Shown here: positions 35,614-44,584 of the stretch, in pieces | Position numbering within the stretch: position 1 is the first letter of the stretch | Layout of the letters: every line of letters begins with the position of its first letter | Source: Chlamydia poikilotherma | Lineage (GTDB): Bacteria; Chlamydiota; Chlamydiia; Chlamydiales; Chlamydiaceae | Direction: 5' to 3' | Assembly: GCF_900239975.1 (NCBI RefSeq) | Contig: NZ_LS992154.1 | Span: forward strand, 62,001 to 126,000 | Length of the DNA: 64,000 bases | Notes under the pieces: generated by a model | The model's database searches: none | Told to the model about the DNA's origin: nothing | The model's input: the letters and a program-made list of their open reading frames with translations, nothing else | Position numbers and translations under genes: made by a program

Positions 35614-36080
35614 AAGTAGTTCTTTACAATCCTGATATTCCCCAAAACACGGGGAATATAGGAAGAACTTGTGTAGCTCTAGGTGCTGAATTAATTTTAG
35701 TGAGGCCCCTAGGGTTTTCTCTACTCGATAAATTTGTTAAGCGCGCCGGGATGGATTACTGGGATAAGGTTGATCTATCTGTTGTGGATTCTTTAGACGA
35801 AGCTCTATCCGGAGTAGATCAAAACAAGGTTTTTTGTCTTTCAACCAAAGGTTCAAAATACTATGGGGATGTTTCTCTCCCTATGGACGGTGTATATCTT
35901 TTTGGTTCTGAATCGAAGGGGTTACCTGAGGAAGTGCTAAAAAAATACTACAACCACTGCTATTACTTGCCTATGAAGCGTGGAATTAGGTCTCTGAATT
36001 TAGCAACAACTGTGGGTGTAGTGCTTTTTGAAACAGTCCGACAAAATAATCAGAGTGGTTGTATTCACAATGTGGATTAA
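35610..36080 (+). CDS. trmL: tRNA (cytidine/uridine-34 2'-O) methyltransferase TrmL
   Basis: A 156-residue SPOUT methyltransferase (annotated SpoU in older chlamydial genomes). TrmL methylates the wobble ribose of tRNA-Leu isoacceptors. The knot region is visible (YNPDIPQNTGNIGRTC at the N terminus; LFGSESKGLPEEVL; RSLNLATTVGVVLFE at the C terminus). It is coupled to mip by an ATGA overlap. Two tRNA-Leu genes, plausible substrates, lie in this window, one immediately beyond trxA. Confidence 0.92.
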   Translation: MKVVLYNPDIPQNTGNIGRTCVALGAELILVRPLGFSLLDKFVKRAGMDYWDKVDLSVVDSLDEALSGVDQNKVFCLSTKGSKYYGDVSLPMDGVYLFGSESKGLPEEVLKKYYNHCYYLPMKRGIRSLNLATTVGVVLFETVRQNNQSGCIHNVD

Positions 36081-36385
36081 GAGTGCTGATTAATTAGCTT
36101 AATCAAAGAATCCTTATCTTTTAGTCCAACTACACGATCGATCTCTTTTCCATCTTTAAATAGAATTAGGGTAGGAATTGAAGAAACCCCATACTGTTCT
36201 GCTGGTGCAGGATGGTCATCTATGTTTAGTTTTCCAATGAGCACTGAGGGTACTTCTGTTGCAAGACTTTCTAATACGGGAGTTAGCATTTTGCAAGGCC
36301 CACACCATTCAGCAAAGAAATCTATAAGTACTAGACCTGTGGTGATGAAGGAATTGAAATTTTCAGCAGATACGACTTTGACCAT
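36077..36385 (-). CDS. trxA: Thioredoxin
   Basis: A 102-residue thioredoxin with the redox motif WCGPC (Cys28 and Cys31), cis-proline in SSIPTL and no signal peptide, so a cytosolic disulfide reductant. The gene begins 41 bases after tRNA-Leu(CAG) on the same strand and probably shares its promoter. The stop overlaps the convergent trmL stop by four bases. Confidence 0.95.
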   Translation of the reverse strand: MVKVVSAENFNSFITTGLVLIDFFAEWCGPCKMLTPVLESLATEVPSVLIGKLNIDDHPAPAEQYGVSSIPTLILFKDGKEIDRVVGLKDKDSLIKLINQHS

Positions 36386-36426
36386 AATTCTCCAATAAGT
36401 TCGGGGTATTCGTTTTGAATTTTACT

Positions 36427-36510
36427 TGCAGCTAAGAAGACTTGAACTTCCATGAGCCTAAGCTCACTAGAACCTGAATCTAGCGCGTCTACCGGTTCCG
36501 CCATAGCTGC
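36427..36510 (-). tRNA. tRNA-Leu(CAG)
   Basis: An 84-base class II tRNA. Acceptor GCAGCTA pairs with TAGCTGC (discriminator A); D arm starts GGCGGAACCGGTAGACGC; anticodon stem CTAGA/TCTAG encloses TTCAGGT with anticodon CAG; long variable arm GAGC-TTAG-GCTC; T loop GTTCAAGTC. CCA is not encoded. A promoter lies just upstream. Confidence 0.95.
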
Positions 36511-36520
36511 ATGAAGGCAG

Positions 36521-36549
36521 ATTGTAGACATAGGTTAAAAAAAACACAA
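36521..36549 (-). promoter_or_regulatory. Promoter of tRNA-Leu(CAG)-trxA
   Basis: Minus strand: TTGTGT (36544-36549), 17 bases, TACAAT (36521-36526; one mismatch from consensus). Expected start is near 36514, four bases before the mature tRNA. Confidence 0.6.
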
Positions 36550-37141
36550 TTCAGAAACTTTTTCAAAGGAAAAGAGAGAAATATCCTATCTATTTCCGGA
36601 ATTCTTCTGAGAATAACCAGAGAATACTTGATCTATGCTTATGAAAGATATTTATGTTAAAAAAACCTCCACACACCTCTGTTTAGGTCATTCATATTTA
36701 TTAAGATCTTCTAATTGTTTTTAATCATTTGATTTGAAATGCTTTGAGAATCTGTTAGAGACAGTTTTAAAGTTGAAAATTAAAACAAGAGTTTCGCTAG
36801 ATTGTTCTAAGATAATTAAAATTATTTTAATTGCTTGTTTTTACAATAAAATTTTCCTCTAAAATTTATTGCTATTTTGGTTCAAGAGACTCAGGCGACT
36901 CTTAGAAGTATTGTCAAGGATCCTGTTCTTTTCATTCTTATGCATACCAACTCTATCGATTTAGAGGAGGCAATAGGTTAGTAGCTTTATGTTCAACATA
37001 ATTCTCGTGTTATGCTAGTATGGTTGATTTAATGTGAAACAGTGCTAAACTATTCTTGAGTTTATTGTTTTAGAAAAGAATTTTTCTTCAGTAAACCAGG
37101 AAAACTTTTAATTTGCTTCATTAGCTGAAAAAGGGATGGGC
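36550..37141. other. Roughly 590-base non-coding region before the CT538-like gene
   Basis: The longest gene-free stretch of the window. It is AT-rich, with no frame that has both a ribosome site and a normal start. It holds an AT palindrome (36814-36832) enclosed by AAACAAG (36783) and CTTGTTT (36834), and a smaller nested fold near 36988-37026 (CATAA/TTATG inside TCAAC/GTTGA). I see no match to tmRNA, RNase P RNA or SRP RNA consensus motifs. It may hold a small RNA. Confidence 0.5.
36814..36832. repeat. Perfect AT palindrome
   Basis: AATTAAAAT (36814-36822), T, ATTTTAATT (36824-36832). Seven-base flanking arms AAACAAG (36783-36789) and CTTGTTT (36834-36840) extend the symmetry, and TT then follows, so a weak terminator or cruciform is possible. 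Confidence 0.45.
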
Positions 37142-37858
37142 ATGAATATTTCTGGAAGTATCAAGCAGAAACTTCTCCAGTTTTTGGGAAAACAAAAAGC
37201 ACCAGAATTGTTGGCAACGTATCTATTTTATCTAGAACAAGCTCTAAATATAAATCCTGTAGTTTTCGTTCGTGACAAAATCATTTTTAAAACTCCAGAA
37301 GATGCTATTCGAATTCTTGAGGAAGGCAAAAAGATTTGGCGCGAAACAGAGATACAAATTTGCTCTGGGAAACCAGAAGTTAATGAACACACAAAAAGAA
37401 TCTATATTTGTCCTTTCACTGGAAAGGTGTTTGCTGACAACGTGTATGCTGATCCTCAAGACGCTATTTATGATTGGTTATCCTTGTGTCCTCAGAATAC
37501 AGAGCGCCAAAGTGGTGTTCGTGTAAAACGTTTCCTTGTGTCCGACGATCCAAGTATGATCAAAGAATACATCATTCCTCCTAAAGAGCCAATTGTTAAA
37601 ACTGTTTTTGCCTCTGCTATTACCGGAAAACTATTTCATAGCTTGCCAACACTTATAGAAGATTTTACTTCTACATATTTGCGTCCTATGACTTTGGAAG
37701 AAGTGCAAAATCAAAATAAGTTCCAATTGGAAGGTACTTTCTTATCTTTACTACAAGACGCTCTCGTGGAAGACAAAATTGCTGAGTTTGTAGAAAGCTT
37801 AGCGGATGATACAGCCTTTCATGTATATATTAGTCAATGGGTAGATACAGAAGAGTAA
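37142..37858 (+). CDS. Chlamydia-conserved hypothetical protein (CT538 position)
   Basis: A 238-residue soluble protein with no signal peptide. It contains two similar segments, ICPFTGKVFADNVY and FASAITGKLFHSL, about 65-70 residues apart, suggesting an internal duplication. I start at ATG 37142 because AAGGG (37131-37135) is six bases upstream; ATG 37136 touches the ribosome site. It overlaps the next gene by 22 bases, forming an operon with tsaE and the exonuclease. Function is unknown. Confidence 0.75.
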   Translation: MNISGSIKQKLLQFLGKQKAPELLATYLFYLEQALNINPVVFVRDKIIFKTPEDAIRILEEGKKIWRETEIQICSGKPEVNEHTKRIYICPFTGKVFADNVYADPQDAIYDWLSLCPQNTERQSGVRVKRFLVSDDPSMIKEYIIPPKEPIVKTVFASAITGKLFHSLPTLIEDFTSTYLRPMTLEEVQNQNKFQLEGTFLSLLQDALVEDKIAEFVESLADDTAFHVYISQWVDTEE

Positions 37859-38298
37859 CCAATTCTGCTCAAAAAACTGTAGATATGGGTATCGAACTTG
37901 GCAAAATACTTCCTCAAGGAGTTGTTTTGTTATTGTTTGGTGATTATGGTGCAGGGAAAACAGAATTTGTGCGCGGCGTTGTACAAGGATATTTGGGGGA
38001 TGCTTGGGATCAAGAGGTCGCTAGTCCTTCATTTTCTCTTTTACATGTGTATGGTAGTGAGCTGCAAAGAATCTGCCACTATGATTTTTACCGAATAGAC
38101 GCTATCGGAGAAAATCAACAAGATCTTTTTCAGGATGCTGAAGAAGAAGATGTTTTATGTATAGAATGGCCGGAAAACATAACGTTACCGCGATTTCGAG
38201 AGATAATACAGATTCAGATTAATGTGCTAATTACTAATCAAAGAGAGGTGAGCATAGATGCCTCACCATCGATATTGTTAAAATTGCAGAAGGAATAA
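37837..38298 (+). CDS. tsaE: tRNA threonylcarbamoyladenosine biosynthesis ATPase TsaE
   Basis: A 153-residue P-loop protein (YjeE). Walker A GDYGAGKT is at 35-42, followed by the family SPSF motif (ASPSFSLLHVY) and HYDFYRI. It works with TsaB and TsaD to make t6A37 in tRNAs reading ANN codons. The start at 37837 lies inside the upstream gene; homologues align from about residue 6, so the exact start is uncertain. It is second gene of the CT538-tsaE-exonuclease operon. Confidence 0.9.
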   Translation: MGRYRRVTNSAQKTVDMGIELGKILPQGVVLLLFGDYGAGKTEFVRGVVQGYLGDAWDQEVASPSFSLLHVYGSELQRICHYDFYRIDAIGENQQDLFQDAEEEDVLCIEWPENITLPRFREIIQIQINVLITNQREVSIDASPSILLKLQKE

Positions 38299-38307
38299 AA
38301 GAGAATC

Positions 38308-39057
38308 ATGACTTTACTAAAAGATACGGTTTTTGTTTGCCTAGATTGTGAAATGACTGGGTTGGATGTAAAAAAAGATCGTATTATTGAATTTGCTGCC
38401 ATGCGTTTCACTTTTGATAATGTGATTGATTCTATGGAGACTCTGATCAATCCCGACCGCGTGATTTCAGCGGAATCACAAAGAATACACCGTATTTCTG
38501 ATGCAATGTTAAAAGATCAGCCCAGGATTGCTGAGGTATTTCCAAAAATTAAATCTTTTTTGAAAGAAGGAGACTATATAGTTGGACATAGCGTGGGGTT
38601 TGATTTACAAGTCTTGACTCAAGAAGCTGAGAGAGTAGGGGAGAGCTTCCTGTCTAAGTATTGTATTATTGATACTTTGAGATTGGCAAAGGAATATGGA
38701 GATAGTCCTAACAATTCATTAGAAGCTTTAGCTGTGCATTTCAATGTTCCTTATGACGGCAATCATCGTGCTATGAAAGATGTAGAGATCAACATCAATA
38801 TTTTCAAACATTTCTGTAAGCGATTTCGAACTATAGAGCAGCTTAAGCAGATGTTAGCAAAACCCATAAAGATGAAATATATGCCTTTGGGTAAACATAA
38901 AGGACGTTGTTTCTCAGAAATCCCCCTTTCGTATTTGCAGTGGGCATCTAAAATGGATTTTGATGCGGATTTACTATTTTCTATAAGACACGAAATTAAG
39001 CATCGGCAGAAAGGTACAGGCTTTACTCAGGTCAATAATCCGTTTATAGGATTATAG
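38308..39057 (+). CDS. DnaQ-type 3'-5' exonuclease with extra C-terminal domain
   Basis: A 249-residue protein. Residues 1-170 form a DEDDh exonuclease: Asp13 and Glu15 in LDCEMTG, Asp99 in VGFDLQ, His153 and Asp158 in HRAMKD. Residues 185-235 form a second small domain (KYMPLGKHKGRCFSEIPLSYLQW) resembling DUF3820, not found in the polymerase III epsilon subunit. It is annotated dnaQ in chlamydiae, but this layout leaves open whether it is the proofreading subunit or another exonuclease. Ten bases after tsaE. Confidence 0.82.
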   Translation: MTLLKDTVFVCLDCEMTGLDVKKDRIIEFAAMRFTFDNVIDSMETLINPDRVISAESQRIHRISDAMLKDQPRIAEVFPKIKSFLKEGDYIVGHSVGFDLQVLTQEAERVGESFLSKYCIIDTLRLAKEYGDSPNNSLEALAVHFNVPYDGNHRAMKDVEININIFKHFCKRFRTIEQLKQMLAKPIKMKYMPLGKHKGRCFSEIPLSYLQWASKMDFDADLLFSIRHEIKHRQKGTGFTQVNNPFIGL

Positions 39058-39141
39058 AACAAATCTGATTTATAAAAGTTTATTTTAAATCTTTGAAGTT
39101 CGCGTTATTAAAGAAATAAAAATGTCATTTCAAGTAATCTC

Positions 39142-39170
39142 TTGATTTTCTTTGGGTCTAAAGATACTAT
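39142..39170 (+). promoter_or_regulatory. Promoter for the thioesterase-lnt-lpx operon
   Basis: TTGATT (39142-39147), 17-base spacer, TACTAT (39165-39170). Four of six matches in each box and correct spacing; start expected near 39177, about 40 bases before the first gene. Confidence 0.5.
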
Positions 39171-39215
39171 CCAACAAAAAGTAGGAAGCGTTGTCTCTTC
39201 TCGGGGGAATTTTTA

Positions 39216-39686
39216 ATGCTTAAGAAAAAGCCCGTATCTTTCAGTTGTATCGACGGTCATATCTATAAAATTTTCCCAAACGATCTAAATACAAATAATA
39301 CCGTATTCGGTGGTTTATTAATGAGTTTGCTCGATCGTTTAGCGCTTGTAGTTGCAGAAAGACATACTGAAAGAATTTGCGTAACTGCTTTTGTGGATGC
39401 TTTGTGTTTTTATGCCCCCGCCTACATGGGAGAAAATTTAATTTGTAAGGCTGCTGTTAATCGCACATGGAAGACCTCATTAGAAGTTGGAGTTAAGGTA
39501 TGGGCAGAGAATATTTATAAGCAGGAAAGACGCCATATTACTTCCGCCTATTTTACCTTTGTTTCAGTAGATGAAAATAATGTTCCTACTCCTGTTCATC
39601 AGGTTGTTCCAGAAACCCCTGAAGAAAAACGCCGATACGATGAAGCTGATCAGCGCCGACAATCTCGATTGAATATGAATAAATAG
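39216..39686 (+). CDS. Acyl-CoA thioesterase, YciA-type hotdog protein
   Basis: A 156-residue hotdog-fold thioesterase. The family motifs are the [16 protein letters not shown] helix region, with the conserved Asp of the LLD, and [14 protein letters not shown] in the last strand. YciA enzymes hydrolyse acyl-CoAs; here the gene leads an operon for lipoprotein acylation and lipid A synthesis, which suggests a role in acyl supply. CGGGGG precedes ATG 39216. Confidence 0.85.
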   Translation: MLKKKPVSFSCIDGHIYKIFPNDLNTNNTVFGGLLMSLLDRLALVVAERHTERICVTAFVDALCFYAPAYMGENLICKAAVNRTWKTSLEVGVKVWAENIYKQERRHITSAYFTFVSVDENNVPTPVHQVVPETPEEKRRYDEADQRRQSRLNMNK

Positions 39687-39690
39687 GAAT

Positions 39691-41319
39691 GTGTTGTTGA
39701 GAATTCTTAGTTTTCTTTGTTCCTGGGTTCTCATAGCTTTTGCTCAACCTGATGTGAGTTGGTTTTTCTCTTTATTAGGGAGCGCCACAGGTTATGGATT
39801 TTTGTGGTATAGTCTAGAACCTCAAAAGAATCCCTATCTATCTTGGAGACGGCTAATGTCTCTACTATTTTTTTGGTCCGTCACGATAAATGGTGTGCAT
39901 TTTTCTTGGATGCTTTCAGATTTATATGTTGGGAGATTTATCTATGTTGTTTGGGGGATGCTGATTGGTTTATTAGCATTGCTGTTTACGGCTTTTTCTT
40001 GCTTATTATTTTATATAGTACGCAAAAAACATGTGAAAATCCTTTGGTGTTTACCTGGTTTATGGGTAGCCCTCGAGATGGTGAGATTTTATTTTCTCTG
40101 TTCAGGAATGTCTCTGGACTATTTAGGCTGGCCAATTACTGCGAATGCTTATGGACGCCAATTCGGAGGTTTTTTTGGCTGGTCAGGAGAAAGCTTTGTC
40201 ATAGTAGCTACAGGAATTAGTTTTTACCAATTGTTATTAGGAAAGCGCTTTGCACGAGTAGCTTGGTTGGGATGTTTTCTTTTCCCCTATATTTTAGGAG
40301 GATTACACTATGAATATCTCAAAAATACTTTTTCAAAAGAGGAAAGTCTGCGCATAGCTGTTATGCAACCAGCATCCTCAACTCTTTTAGAAGGGCCTTG
40401 GTCAGGATCTCCAGCAATGGCTTGGCAAAGGCTTGTTAGTCTTTCTTCTATTGTGCGAAAACCTGTAGATCTCCTTATTTTCCCTGAGGTTTCCGTTCCC
40501 TTTGGAAGAGATAGAAAAATCTACCCTTATGACGATAGTCAGGTGATACTTTCTCCTTTAACGCATTTTAAACATAAAGATGAACTTTTGGCGAATATAG
40601 ATTGGATGCAAGCTCTTTCCAATCATTTTAATTGCCCTATTCTTATGGGTCTAGAGCGTTGGGAGGAACTGGATTCTAAACTGCATCTGTATAATTCTGC
40701 TGAGTGTATTTCTCAACACGGTGAGCTAGTTGGATATGATAAGCGTGTTTTAGTTCCCGGGGGAGAGTATATTCCAGGAGGCAAGTTTGGTTGGTCGGTT
40801 TGTAAGAAATATTTCCCAGAATATGCATTATCTTTTCAGCGCATCCCTGGGGGACGTTCCGGAATTATAGAGGTAGAAAACTTACCGCGAATGGGAGTTT
40901 CCATCTGTTACGAAGAGACTTTTGGAATGCTATTACGCAATTATAAGCGAGAGGGAGCAAAGCTCCTTGTAAATTTAACTAATGATGGATGGTATCCCTC
41001 ATCAAGATTACCGCAAGTACATTTTTATCACGGTATTTTACGGAATCAGGAGTTGGGGCTGCCTTGTGTTCGTTCTTGTCATACTGGTATTACTGTGGCC
41101 GCAGATGCATTAGGAAGGATAATAAAAATGCTTCCTTATGAGACGCCTTCTCGGAAGGCGTCTCCAGGAGTTTTACAAGTAGCCCTTCCTCTTCAAAATT
41201 ATCCTACTCTATATGCATTTTGGGGAGATTTCCCTTTGATTTTCGTATCTTTGCTATCACTAGGGTATATTGGCTGTTATTTTGGATATCGCTTGCTTGC
41301 TAAAAAAGAAAAAGGATAA
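39691..41319 (+). CDS. lnt: Apolipoprotein N-acyltransferase
   Basis: A 542-residue inner-membrane enzyme that adds the third acyl chain to lipoproteins. About six N-terminal membrane helices precede a nitrilase domain whose catalytic triad is visible: Glu266 in FPEVS, Lys351 in YDKRVLVPGGEY, Cys406 in SICYEETFG. A final helix lies near the C terminus. The start is GTG 39691, four bases after the thioesterase stop. Likely substrates in this window are Mip and the two lipoproteins at 23508-25080. Confidence 0.93.
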   Translation: MLLRILSFLCSWVLIAFAQPDVSWFFSLLGSATGYGFLWYSLEPQKNPYLSWRRLMSLLFFWSVTINGVHFSWMLSDLYVGRFIYVVWGMLIGLLALLFTAFSCLLFYIVRKKHVKILWCLPGLWVALEMVRFYFLCSGMSLDYLGWPITANAYGRQFGGFFGWSGESFVIVATGISFYQLLLGKRFARVAWLGCFLFPYILGGLHYEYLKNTFSKEESLRIAVMQPASSTLLEGPWSGSPAMAWQRLVSLSSIVRKPVDLLIFPEVSVPFGRDRKIYPYDDSQVILSPLTHFKHKDELLANIDWMQALSNHFNCPILMGLERWEELDSKLHLYNSAECISQHGELVGYDKRVLVPGGEYIPGGKFGWSVCKKYFPEYALSFQRIPGGRSGIIEVENLPRMGVSICYEETFGMLLRNYKREGAKLLVNLTNDGWYPSSRLPQVHFYHGILRNQELGLPCVRSCHTGITVAADALGRIIKMLPYETPSRKASPGVLQVALPLQNYPTLYAFWGDFPLIFVSLLSLGYIGCYFGYRLLAKKEKG

Positions 41320-41348
41320 TATACGAACACTCTTTGTCAGGTTTTTGC

Positions 41349-42191
41349 ATGTTAGAACGAGCTCAAAGAACGTTAAAGCGCGAAGTGCGTTATTCAGGTG
41401 TGGGAATTCACTTTGGAAAATCGGCGACTTTAACTTTAGAACCTGCCAAAGAAAATACTGGAATAGTCTTTTACCGCTCCGATCTTTTAGGAGAACATAT
41501 CCCTGCCCTGCTCCCTCATGTATGCAATACAGGCCGCAGCACCACATTATCTTCAGGAGATTCTGTTATTGCTACCGTTGAGCATCTTATGGCTGCTTTG
41601 CGTTCGAGTAATATTGACAATGTCATTGTTCGTTGTAGTGAAGAGGAAATCCCGATAGGGGATGGAAGCTCTCATGTTTTTATGCAGCTCATAGATGATG
41701 CCGGTGTTTGTATACAAAATGATAAAGTTCCCATTGCGAGACTATCTCAGCCTGTGTACTATCAAACCCAAGATACTTTTCTCGCTGCATTTCCTTGCGA
41801 CGAGTTAAAGATTTCTTACACTCTACATTACCCTCAAAGTCCTACTATAGGAACGCAGTATCGTTCTTTCGTTATTACGGAAGAGTCTTTTCGTAAAGAG
41901 ATCGCTCCTTGTAGAACATTTGCTCTATATAACGAGCTGTGTTTTTTGATGGATAGGGGTTTGATTAGAGGGGGGTGTTTAGAAAACGCTGTGGTTTTTA
42001 AAGATGATGGTGTTATCAGCCTTGGGCAATTGCGATTTTCAGATGAGCCTGTACGGCATAAAATTTTGGATTTGATAGGGGATCTTTCTTTAGTAGGGAG
42101 ACCTTTTGTTGCTCATATTGTTGCTGTAGGATCAGGACACTCCTCAAACATTGCCTTGGGTAGAAAGATTTTAGAAGTGCTACAATCCTAA
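41349..42191 (+). CDS. lpxC: UDP-3-O-acyl-N-acetylglucosamine deacetylase LpxC
   Basis: A 280-residue zinc amidase catalysing the committed step of lipid A synthesis. Zinc ligands His79 (TVEHLMAAL), His237 and Asp241 (VRHKILDLIGDL), and the catalytic His264 (GSGHSSN) are in place, close to the E. coli numbering. I start at ATG 41349 (MLERAQRTLK), which matches the family N terminus; an upstream TTG at 41334 is in frame. Followed by fabZ and lpxA in the usual order. Confidence 0.95.
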   Translation: MLERAQRTLKREVRYSGVGIHFGKSATLTLEPAKENTGIVFYRSDLLGEHIPALLPHVCNTGRSTTLSSGDSVIATVEHLMAALRSSNIDNVIVRCSEEEIPIGDGSSHVFMQLIDDAGVCIQNDKVPIARLSQPVYYQTQDTFLAAFPCDELKISYTLHYPQSPTIGTQYRSFVITEESFRKEIAPCRTFALYNELCFLMDRGLIRGGCLENAVVFKDDGVISLGQLRFSDEPVRHKILDLIGDLSLVGRPFVAHIVAVGSGHSSNIALGRKILEVLQS

Positions 42192-42205
42192 GAAATGAGT
42201 AATAG

Positions 42206-42670
42206 ATGAAAGAGGCGCCTGTAATTAAATTACGAGAATTATTAAACTTACTTCCACATCGGTATCCTTTTTTGCTTGTGGATAAGGTGTTGTCTTATGA
42301 TGTGGAGAAACGATCCATTGTTGCACAAAAAAATGTAACGATAAACGAGCCTTTTTTTGTAGGGCATTTCCCTGAAGCACCCATTATGCCTGGAGTGTTA
42401 ATATTAGAATCTTTAGCGCAAGCAGCCGGAGTTTTGTTAGGCTTGGTTTTAGAAAACGACAGAAATAAAAAGTTAGCTTTGTTTTTGGGAATACAAAAAG
42501 CAAAGTTTCGTCAGGCAGTTAGACCGGGCGACATTCTTACATTGAGCGCTGAATTTTCATTGATTTCGTCGAAGGGAGGAAAAGCTTCGGCACGAGCTTG
42601 TGTGGGTTCTCAGGTTGCTGCTGAGGGAGAACTGAGCTTTGCTCTTGTAGATAAGGAATCTTTAGATTAA
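42206..42670 (+). CDS. fabZ: 3-hydroxyacyl-ACP dehydratase FabZ
   Basis: A 154-residue hotdog dehydratase of type II fatty-acid synthesis. The catalytic His54 ([11 protein letters not shown]) and Glu68 ([11 protein letters not shown]) are present, as is [11 protein letters not shown]. It competes with LpxA for 3-hydroxyacyl-ACP, so linkage to lpxC and lpxA couples membrane lipid and lipid A synthesis. The ribosome site is weak. Confidence 0.95.
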   Translation: MKEAPVIKLRELLNLLPHRYPFLLVDKVLSYDVEKRSIVAQKNVTINEPFFVGHFPEAPIMPGVLILESLAQAAGVLLGLVLENDRNKKLALFLGIQKAKFRQAVRPGDILTLSAEFSLISSKGGKASARACVGSQVAAEGELSFALVDKESLD

Positions 42671-42679
42671 CGGAGACGT

Positions 42680-43519
42680 ATGACGAACATTCACCCAACA
42701 GCAATTATCGAACCCGGCGCTAAAATCGGAAAGAATGTTGTTATTGAGCCGTATGTTGTTATTAAATCTGCGGTGACCCTTTGTGATGATGTAGTTGTTA
42801 AATCTTATGCGTATATTGATGGGCACACTACTGTAGGCAAGGGAACAACGATATGGCCATCCGCAATGATTGGTAATAAACCTCAAGATTTAAAATATCT
42901 TGGGGAGAAAACCTATGTTACTATAGGGGAAAATTGCGAGATTCGAGAATTTGCTATTATCACTTCATCTACTTTTGAAGGAACTACAGTTTCTATAGGA
43001 AATAATTGTCTTATCATGCCCTGGGCGCATGTAGCTCATAACTGTACAATTGGAAATTATGTGATTCTCAGTAACCATGCGCAATTGGCTGGTCATGTTG
43101 TCGTAGAGGATTATGCAATTATTGGCGGCATGGTCGGTGTTCATCAATTTGTTCGTATTGGTGCGCACTCTATGGTCGGGGCCTTAAGTGGTATTCGAAG
43201 AGATATTCCTCCGTACACTATAGGTACAGGGAATCCATATCAGTTAGGCGGGATCAATAAGGTTGGTTTACAAAGACGACAAGTCTCTTTTGACACGCGT
43301 TTAGCTTTGATTAAGGTCTTTAAAAAAGTTTATCGTTCTGCGGATAGCTTTTCCGAGTCGTTATTAGAAGCTCAACAAGAATACGGCCATATTCCTGAAG
43401 TTCAAAATTTCATTCATTTTTGTCAGAATCCCAGTAAGCGTGGAATAGAGCGTGGTGCTGACAAGGATGCTTTACAAGAGGAGAATGTGGAGAAGGAAGG
43501 AGCTCTTGTTGAGTCTTAA
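42680..43519 (+). CDS. lpxA: UDP-N-acetylglucosamine acyltransferase LpxA
   Basis: A 279-residue left-handed beta-helix enzyme, first step of lipid A synthesis. The hexapeptide repeats ([28 protein letters not shown] and so on) fill the first 180 residues. The catalytic histidine is in [10 protein letters not shown] (His120; His117 also conserved), and the C-terminal helical domain is present ([21 protein letters not shown]). The chlamydial enzyme is known for myristoyl preference. Nine bases after fabZ; overlaps fmt by 11 bases. Confidence 0.95.
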   Translation: MTNIHPTAIIEPGAKIGKNVVIEPYVVIKSAVTLCDDVVVKSYAYIDGHTTVGKGTTIWPSAMIGNKPQDLKYLGEKTYVTIGENCEIREFAIITSSTFEGTTVSIGNNCLIMPWAHVAHNCTIGNYVILSNHAQLAGHVVVEDYAIIGGMVGVHQFVRIGAHSMVGALSGIRRDIPPYTIGTGNPYQLGGINKVGLQRRQVSFDTRLALIKVFKKVYRSADSFSESLLEAQQEYGHIPEVQNFIHFCQNPSKRGIERGADKDALQEENVEKEGALVES

Positions 43520-44474
43520 GGTTATTTATTTTGGCACTCCACAGTTTGCCGCTACAGTTTTAGAAGATTTATTACACCACGACGTTAATGTTATAGGTGT
43601 TGTTACTCGATTGGATAAGCCTCAAAAACGTTCTTCGCAACCTATTCCTTCTCCTGTTAAAACATTGGCCTTATCTAACAATATTCCGCTTTTACAACCT
43701 GAAAAAGCTTCGGATCCGCAATTTATTGAACAGCTAAGAGCTTTTGAAGCTGATGTTTTTATTGTTGTTGCTTACGGAGCTATCCTACGTCAGGTAGTTT
43801 TAGATATTCCGAAATACGGTTGCTATAATTTGCATGCGGGTCTATTACCGGCGTATCGTGGTGCAGCGCCTATACAGCGTTGTATTATGGATGGCGTTGC
43901 AGAGTCTGGAAATACTGTAATTCGCATGGATGCAGGCATGGATACCGGAGATATCGCTGGTATGTCTTATATTCCTGTAGGTCCTGATATGACAGCTGGG
44001 GAGCTTGCAGAAGCTTTAGCTGCTCAGGGGGGAGAAGTTCTAATAAAAACTTTACACCAGATAGCTAACGGAACAATTTCTCATACGCCTCAAGATCCGT
44101 CTAAAGCGTCGATAGCTCCTAAACTATCTAAGGAAGAAGGATTTGTTCTTTGGGATCGTCCTGCTGATAAGGTATATGCTCAAATACGAGGTGTTACACC
44201 GACTCCCGGAGCCTGGACACTCTACTCCTATCAAGATAAACCGGACAAACGTTTGGTTATTCGTAAGGCCTCTCTTGTTTCTAACAAGGGTGTTCATGGC
44301 CATCCTGGGGATATTATTATATCAGATAACCAAGAACTTCTTATTGCGTGTGCTGAGGGGGTTATTTGTTTACGAGAAATCCAGCCTGAGGGTAAGGGAG
44401 CAATGGATTCAAAAACTTTTTTGAATGGACATGCAGGCCACAAATTAAAATTATCTTTTCACACAACCAATTAA
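43509..44474 (+). CDS. fmt: Methionyl-tRNA formyltransferase
   Basis: A 321-residue enzyme that formylates initiator Met-tRNA. N-terminal Rossmann domain [14 protein letters not shown], formyl-folate loop [17 protein letters not shown], catalytic Asp in [11 protein letters not shown], and a C-terminal OB-like domain ([22 protein letters not shown]). The start is most likely TTG 43509, six bases after GGAG within AAGGAAGGAG (43493-43502); a longer frame has ATGs further upstream, but the added residues do not resemble Fmt. It lies inside the end of lpxA and closes the lipid operon. Confidence 0.92.
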   Translation: MSLKVIYFGTPQFAATVLEDLLHHDVNVIGVVTRLDKPQKRSSQPIPSPVKTLALSNNIPLLQPEKASDPQFIEQLRAFEADVFIVVAYGAILRQVVLDIPKYGCYNLHAGLLPAYRGAAPIQRCIMDGVAESGNTVIRMDAGMDTGDIAGMSYIPVGPDMTAGELAEALAAQGGEVLIKTLHQIANGTISHTPQDPSKASIAPKLSKEEGFVLWDRPADKVYAQIRGVTPTPGAWTLYSYQDKPDKRLVIRKASLVSNKGVHGHPGDIIISDNQELLIACAEGVICLREIQPEGKGAMDSKTFLNGHAGHKLKLSFHTTN

Positions 44475-44518
44475 TTTCAATATTAGTCAAGTTGATTTAG
44501 TTTATTAAGTTGCTAATG

Positions 44519-44527
44519 TGATATAAT
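44519..44527 (+). promoter_or_regulatory. Extended -10 promoter for the CT529-like gene
   Basis: TGATATAAT: a perfect TATAAT (44522-44527) preceded by the TGn extension. No good -35 at 17 bases, as expected for extended -10 promoters. Leader of about 50 bases. Confidence 0.55.
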
Positions 44528-44584
44528 TGCGACTTAAAACGGTTATCTTTTTGCTGAAAACCTTTTAATTTTAGGGAGGTGGAT

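Noticed and set aside
36331..36531. 66-codon minus-strand frame running through tRNA-Leu and into trxA
   Set aside because: Its middle is the translation of the tRNA itself and it overlaps trxA out of frame.
36877..36981. Open frame of 34 codons starting TTG in the long non-coding stretch
   Set aside because: No ribosome site, no ATG or GTG, and no recognisable product.
43452..43508. Longer fmt start inside lpxA
   Set aside because: The extra residues do not resemble Fmt, and the AAGGAAGGAG site favours TTG 43509.
44541..44556. GG-N10-GC pattern before the CT529-like gene as a second sigma-54 site
   Set aside because: Only the GG and TTGC parts match; CAC is missing, and an extended -10 sigma-66 promoter lies just upstream.
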